This document shows positions 61,138 through 64,000 of a stretch of DNA of 64,000 bases, piece after piece. The stretch's first letter is position 1. Every line of letters starts with the position of its first letter. The notes below the pieces were generated by a model. That model ran no database searches and had not been told where the DNA came from. It saw only the letters and a program-made list of their open reading frames with translations. The position numbers and the translations under genes were made by a program. The stretch comes from Chania multitudinisentens RB-25 (GTDB lineage Bacteria > Pseudomonadota > Gammaproteobacteria > Enterobacterales > Enterobacteriaceae): positions 4,340,001 through 4,404,000 of the forward strand of contig NZ_CP007044.2 in the NCBI RefSeq assembly GCF_000520015.2, read 5' to 3'.

Positions 61138-63168
61138 ATGACAATAAATATTTCCAGTTGGTCCAGAACCACCAAGCAGATGCTCATTATTGCAGCAGAT
61201 TGCCTGTTACTGCCATTCTCACTATGGGCTTCAATTGGACTTCGTTTGAACAGTTGGGATGCAGCGAATGCATATAGCTGGTGGATATTCTTCCTGCCTT
61301 CGTTGGTCGCAATTCCTATTTTTATCAGAATGGGCTTGTATCGTGCGGTGATTCGATTCCTTGGCGATCGCGCAATGATAACAATCCTGTTGGCAGTATC
61401 GATCTCAGTAATGGTTTTCGCGGGTGTCTATGCATTTTTAGGCTTACCTAATATTCCACGCGGTGCGCTTACAATTTACTGGGTACTATCGACTTTCACA
61501 ATCTGCGTAAGCCGTTTCGTAGCACGTATAGTGTTGCACCAGTTGGAATACCAACCAGGGCGCCGTCGGGTAATTATTTACGGTGCTGGTAATGCGGGTC
61601 AACAATTAGCAATGGTGTTACGTATCAACCGTAATTATCATCCTGTTGCCTTTGTTGATGACGAAATTGGTCAACGTGGCCTCGCGATTAATGGCATTAC
61701 GGTCTATTCACCTGACCGTCTTGAGTCGTTGATCCATAAGTTCGATGTCAGCGAAGTTATGCTCGCAATGCCGTCCGCTCCTCATAATCACCGCATTGAA
61801 ATCATCAACAAACTGGTACCACTGCATGTTCGTGTACAAGTTGTACCAAGTTTTGTTCAGATCATGGGCGGCAAAGTAAAAATGAGTGATGTGCGGGAAG
61901 TAGAAGTCGATGAGTTGCTTGGGCGTGATGCTGTTCCGCCTGATCAACATCTGCTTGCCGCGAATATCGTGGGCAAAGCAGTAATGGTAACGGGAGCTGG
62001 GGGATCGATCGGTAGCGAGCTGTGTCGACAAATACTTGCAAACCGACCATCAATTCTGGTGTTGTATGAATTGTCGGAATTCGCGCTCTATAACATCGAA
62101 CGCGAGTTACGATTGACAGTGCAAACTCACAAACTTGACATCAAAGTGTTGCCAATGCTTGGTTCGGTTCAAAATGAGGAACGGCTTGCTAACATCATGC
62201 GCCAGTATGGGATTCAAACTATGTACCATGCCGCCGCATACAAACATGTGCCACTCGTTGAATGTAATATGATTGAAGGGGTCGTCAATAACGTATTCGG
62301 CACTCAAGCAGCTGCGCTAGCAGCGATTTCTGCAAACGTTGAGACATTTGTACTTATCTCAACTGACAAGGCAGTGCGCCCCACTAATGTTATGGGGGCC
62401 AGTAAGCGGATGGCAGAACTGGTATTACAGTCGCTCGCAAGTGACAGCTCGGTACCCACGCGTTTCAGTATCGTTCGATTTGGAAATGTGCTTGGCTCTT
62501 CAGGGTCTGTTGTACCCTTATTTCGCCAGCAGATTGCACATGGAGGGCCGATAACAGTAACACACCCAGAAATCATTCGCTACTTCATGACTATTCCCGA
62601 AGCATCACAACTCGTGATCCAAGCAGGTGCCTTAGGTGGCAACGGCGAGGTCTTTGTACTTGATATGGGTGAGCCGGTAAAAATCATTGATCTTGCATGT
62701 AGAATGGTAAATCTCAGTGGTTTTACTGTAAAAGATACAAGTAACCCATTTGGCGACATCGAAATTATCTTCACTGGTCTTCGACCTGGTGAAAAGTTGT
62801 ATGAGGAGTTGCTAATTGGTGGTGATGTTACAGGGACTTCGCATCCCCGCATCATGAAAGCACACGAAAGCTATCTGTCTCGCCCACTGATGGATAAAGT
62901 TCTCGTTAACCTCAGCAAGGCTTGCTCCAACAACCAGTTGGAAGCGATTCGCCAAATTTTGCTGGAATATGTCGCTGGCTACAGCCCGAAGTGCGATATT
63001 ATTGATTACCTACCAGAACCGAAAAAATTCGGCCCCAAAAGTCGTGTTGAAGACGCTGACGACTCTTCAGTGATTAGTGCTGATAGCCATCGAAATAGCC
63101 GAATAGTGGTACAGATGCCCATGGAAAGCCATCCGACACAGCACCTTAGAGCCCACGATGCTCACTGA
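61138..63168 (+). CDS. wbpM: WbpM-like membrane UDP-GlcNAc 4,6-dehydratase
   Basis: This 676-residue protein has four N-terminal membrane helices (about 10-130), a CoA-binding-like Rossmann domain (VIIYGAGNAGQQLAMVLR) and a C-terminal SDR dehydratase domain with TGAGGSIG at 285-292, STDKAVRP from 408 and M419-GAS-K423. The usual YxxxK tyrosine is Met here, as in WbpM. It converts UDP-GlcNAc to UDP-4-keto-6-deoxy-GlcNAc, precursor for QuiNAc or FucNAc. Full length compared with WbpM (665). Last gene of the rightward O-antigen operon. Confidence 0.9.
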   Translation: MTINISSWSRTTKQMLIIAADCLLLPFSLWASIGLRLNSWDAANAYSWWIFFLPSLVAIPIFIRMGLYRAVIRFLGDRAMITILLAVSISVMVFAGVYAFLGLPNIPRGALTIYWVLSTFTICVSRFVARIVLHQLEYQPGRRRVIIYGAGNAGQQLAMVLRINRNYHPVAFVDDEIGQRGLAINGITVYSPDRLESLIHKFDVSEVMLAMPSAPHNHRIEIINKLVPLHVRVQVVPSFVQIMGGKVKMSDVREVEVDELLGRDAVPPDQHLLAANIVGKAVMVTGAGGSIGSELCRQILANRPSILVLYELSEFALYNIERELRLTVQTHKLDIKVLPMLGSVQNEERLANIMRQYGIQTMYHAAAYKHVPLVECNMIEGVVNNVFGTQAAALAAISANVETFVLISTDKAVRPTNVMGASKRMAELVLQSLASDSSVPTRFSIVRFGNVLGSSGSVVPLFRQQIAHGGPITVTHPEIIRYFMTIPEASQLVIQAGALGGNGEVFVLDMGEPVKIIDLACRMVNLSGFTVKDTSNPFGDIEIIFTGLRPGEKLYEELLIGGDVTGTSHPRIMKAHESYLSRPLMDKVLVNLSKACSNNQLEAIRQILLEYVAGYSPKCDIIDYLPEPKKFGPKSRVEDADDSSVISADSHRNSRIVVQMPMESHPTQHLRAHDAH

Positions 63169-63245
63169 GCCCCACTATTGGCATTCCCCTTTCCTAAAAC
63201 AAAGATGCCAATATAAAACTGTTGGTGCTTCCAAAAAGTAAGTAT

Positions 63246-63266
63246 GCCACCTGTAAAGCAGGTGGC
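63246..63266. terminator. Hairpin between the O-antigen operon and galE
   Basis: GCCACCTG and CAGGTGGC form a perfect 8-bp stem with a TAAAG loop, between convergent wbpM and galE. No good U-run follows on either side. A second inverted pair, ATTGGCAT (63177-63184) and ATGCCAAT (63205-63212), lies closer to wbpM. Either may end transcripts. Confidence 0.45.
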
Positions 63267-63332
63267 GTTGATAATATCCCTTTCAGGCTAAGTCCTGCTA
63301 TCGGAATACAGACAATTGTAGCTAAACTTAGC

Positions 63333-64000
63333 TCAACGATAACCCTGAGGGTTTTTCTTCTGCCAATTCCAAGTATCACGCATCATCGCATCAATACCAC
63401 GCCTTACTTCCCAACCAAGCTCCTGCTTAACCAGTTTAGCATCAGCCCAGAAAGCCGGAAGATCCCCACTGCGACGTGGCAAAATCTGATAAGGAATCGT
63501 CACACCGGAGGCTTTCTCAAATGCATGTACCATATCCAACACCGAGTATCCAACACCGGCACCGAGATTATACGCCTTGAAACTGCTAATTTTCTGCAAA
63601 TGATCCATCGCCACCAAATGGCCTTCAGCCAGATCCATAACGTGGATATAATCACGCACACCAGTCCCGTCTTTGGTTGCATAATCACCACCAAAGATCC
63701 CTAATTTCTCCAATTTACCGATCGCCACCTGAGCAATATATGGCAAAAGGTTATTCGGGATGCCACTAGGATCTTCACCAATCAGCCCTGACTCATGCGC
63801 CCCAACCGGATTGAAGTAACGCAAGGCAATAATAGAAAACTGTGGTTCTGCTTTAGCAAAATCCTGCAGGATCTGCTCGACCATCAGCTTAGAAGTGCCA
63901 TATGGACTCGTCGTGCCACCAATCGGAGTTGTTTCAACATAGGGAACCGGCGAATTCGCGCCATATACGGTTGCAGAAGAGCTGAAGATAAACTGATGCA
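63333..64000 (-). CDS. galE: UDP-glucose 4-epimerase (3' part; 5' end beyond window)
   Basis: The reverse strand gives about 222 residues that run to the window edge: FIFSSSATVYG with the catalytic Ser/Thr, SPYGTSK with the catalytic Tyr and Lys, then RYFNPVGAHESGLIGEDPSG, DGTGVRDYIHVMDLAEGHL and FWADAKLVKQELGW. This is classical GalE, interconverting UDP-glucose and UDP-galactose (or the HexNAc forms). The N-terminal NAD-binding motif lies outside. It is convergent to the O-antigen genes and may supply a UDP-hexose for the O-unit or core. Confidence 0.94.
   Translation of the reverse strand, partial: HQFIFSSSATVYGANSPVPYVETTPIGGTTSPYGTSKLMVEQILQDFAKAEPQFSIIALRYFNPVGAHESGLIGEDPSGIPNNLLPYIAQVAIGKLEKLGIFGGDYATKDGTGVRDYIHVMDLAEGHLVAMDHLQKISSFKAYNLGAGVGYSVLDMVHAFEKASGVTIPYQILPRRSGDLPAFWADAKLVKQELGWEVRRGIDAMMRDTWNWQKKNPQGYR

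Noticed and set aside
1..64000. CRISPR array, tRNA or rRNA genes
   Set aside because: No regularly spaced direct repeats and no tRNA- or rRNA-like sequence were recognised on either strand.

Overview
The window comes from a Gram-negative enterobacterium, most likely Yersiniaceae and Serratia-like. Evidence is the close match of ybjG, deoR, dacC, gstB, yliI, rimO, yeeZ, the whole his operon with its His-rich leader peptide, and gnd to enterobacterial forms, together with an MR/P-type fimbrial operon and an RfaH-type ops element. The species cannot be fixed from sequence reading alone. No rRNA, tRNA or CRISPR array was seen.

Layout. 1-3035: start of the ecotin gene (eco, cut by the window edge), ybjG, deoC and deoR. 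3032-18486: an alginate-use island. It holds a FadR/GntR regulator, a short-chain dehydrogenase, two PL17-like oligoalginate lyases on the minus strand and, divergently, an ABC importer closely resembling AlgS-AlgM1-AlgM2-AlgQ1-AlgQ2 of Sphingomonas sp. A1, followed by a PL15-like exolyase. 18544-22057: dacC, a SnoaL-like secreted protein and two tandem DUF1471 genes. 22485-29637: an eight-gene chaperone/usher fimbrial operon in mrpABCDEFGH order. 30776-33806: gstB, yliI and a CorA-type transporter with a structured leader. 33807-36600: an AT-rich accessory patch with a DUF4225 protein, an orphan Hcp and a small membrane protein, a decayed small gene and a serine-recombinase remnant that abuts rimO. 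36600-42381: rimO, a sodium:solute symporter plus ureohydrolase with a divergent LysR regulator, and yeeZ. 42559-49950: promoter, leader, attenuator, hisGDCBHAFI and terminator. 49969-51375: gnd. 51376-52718: a gene-poor stretch with a transposase relic and a JUMPstart/ops element. 52719-63168: an O-antigen cluster (wzz, wzx, GT2, wzy, SDR, GT4, a WbpV-like reductase, a monotopic sugar transferase and a WbpM-like dehydratase). 63333-64000: the 3' part of galE.

How it fits together. The alginate genes form a self-consistent pathway. Alginate oligomers or chains are bound by the AlgQ proteins, imported by AlgM1M2/AlgS, cut by cytosolic PL17/PL15 lyases to monomers that become DEH, and reduced by the SDR toward KDG. 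KDG kinase and KDPG aldolase are not here and would be supplied elsewhere. Two identical 15-bp FadR-type operator candidates, 147 bp apart, sit in the divergent promoter region. The O-antigen cluster predicts initiation with an N-acetyl-6-deoxyhexosamine, QuiNAc being the best guess. The order ybjG-deoR-dacC-gstB-yliI-rimO is the E. coli K-12 order, so the alginate island, the DUF1471/fimbrial block and the Hcp patch read as insertions into a conserved backbone.
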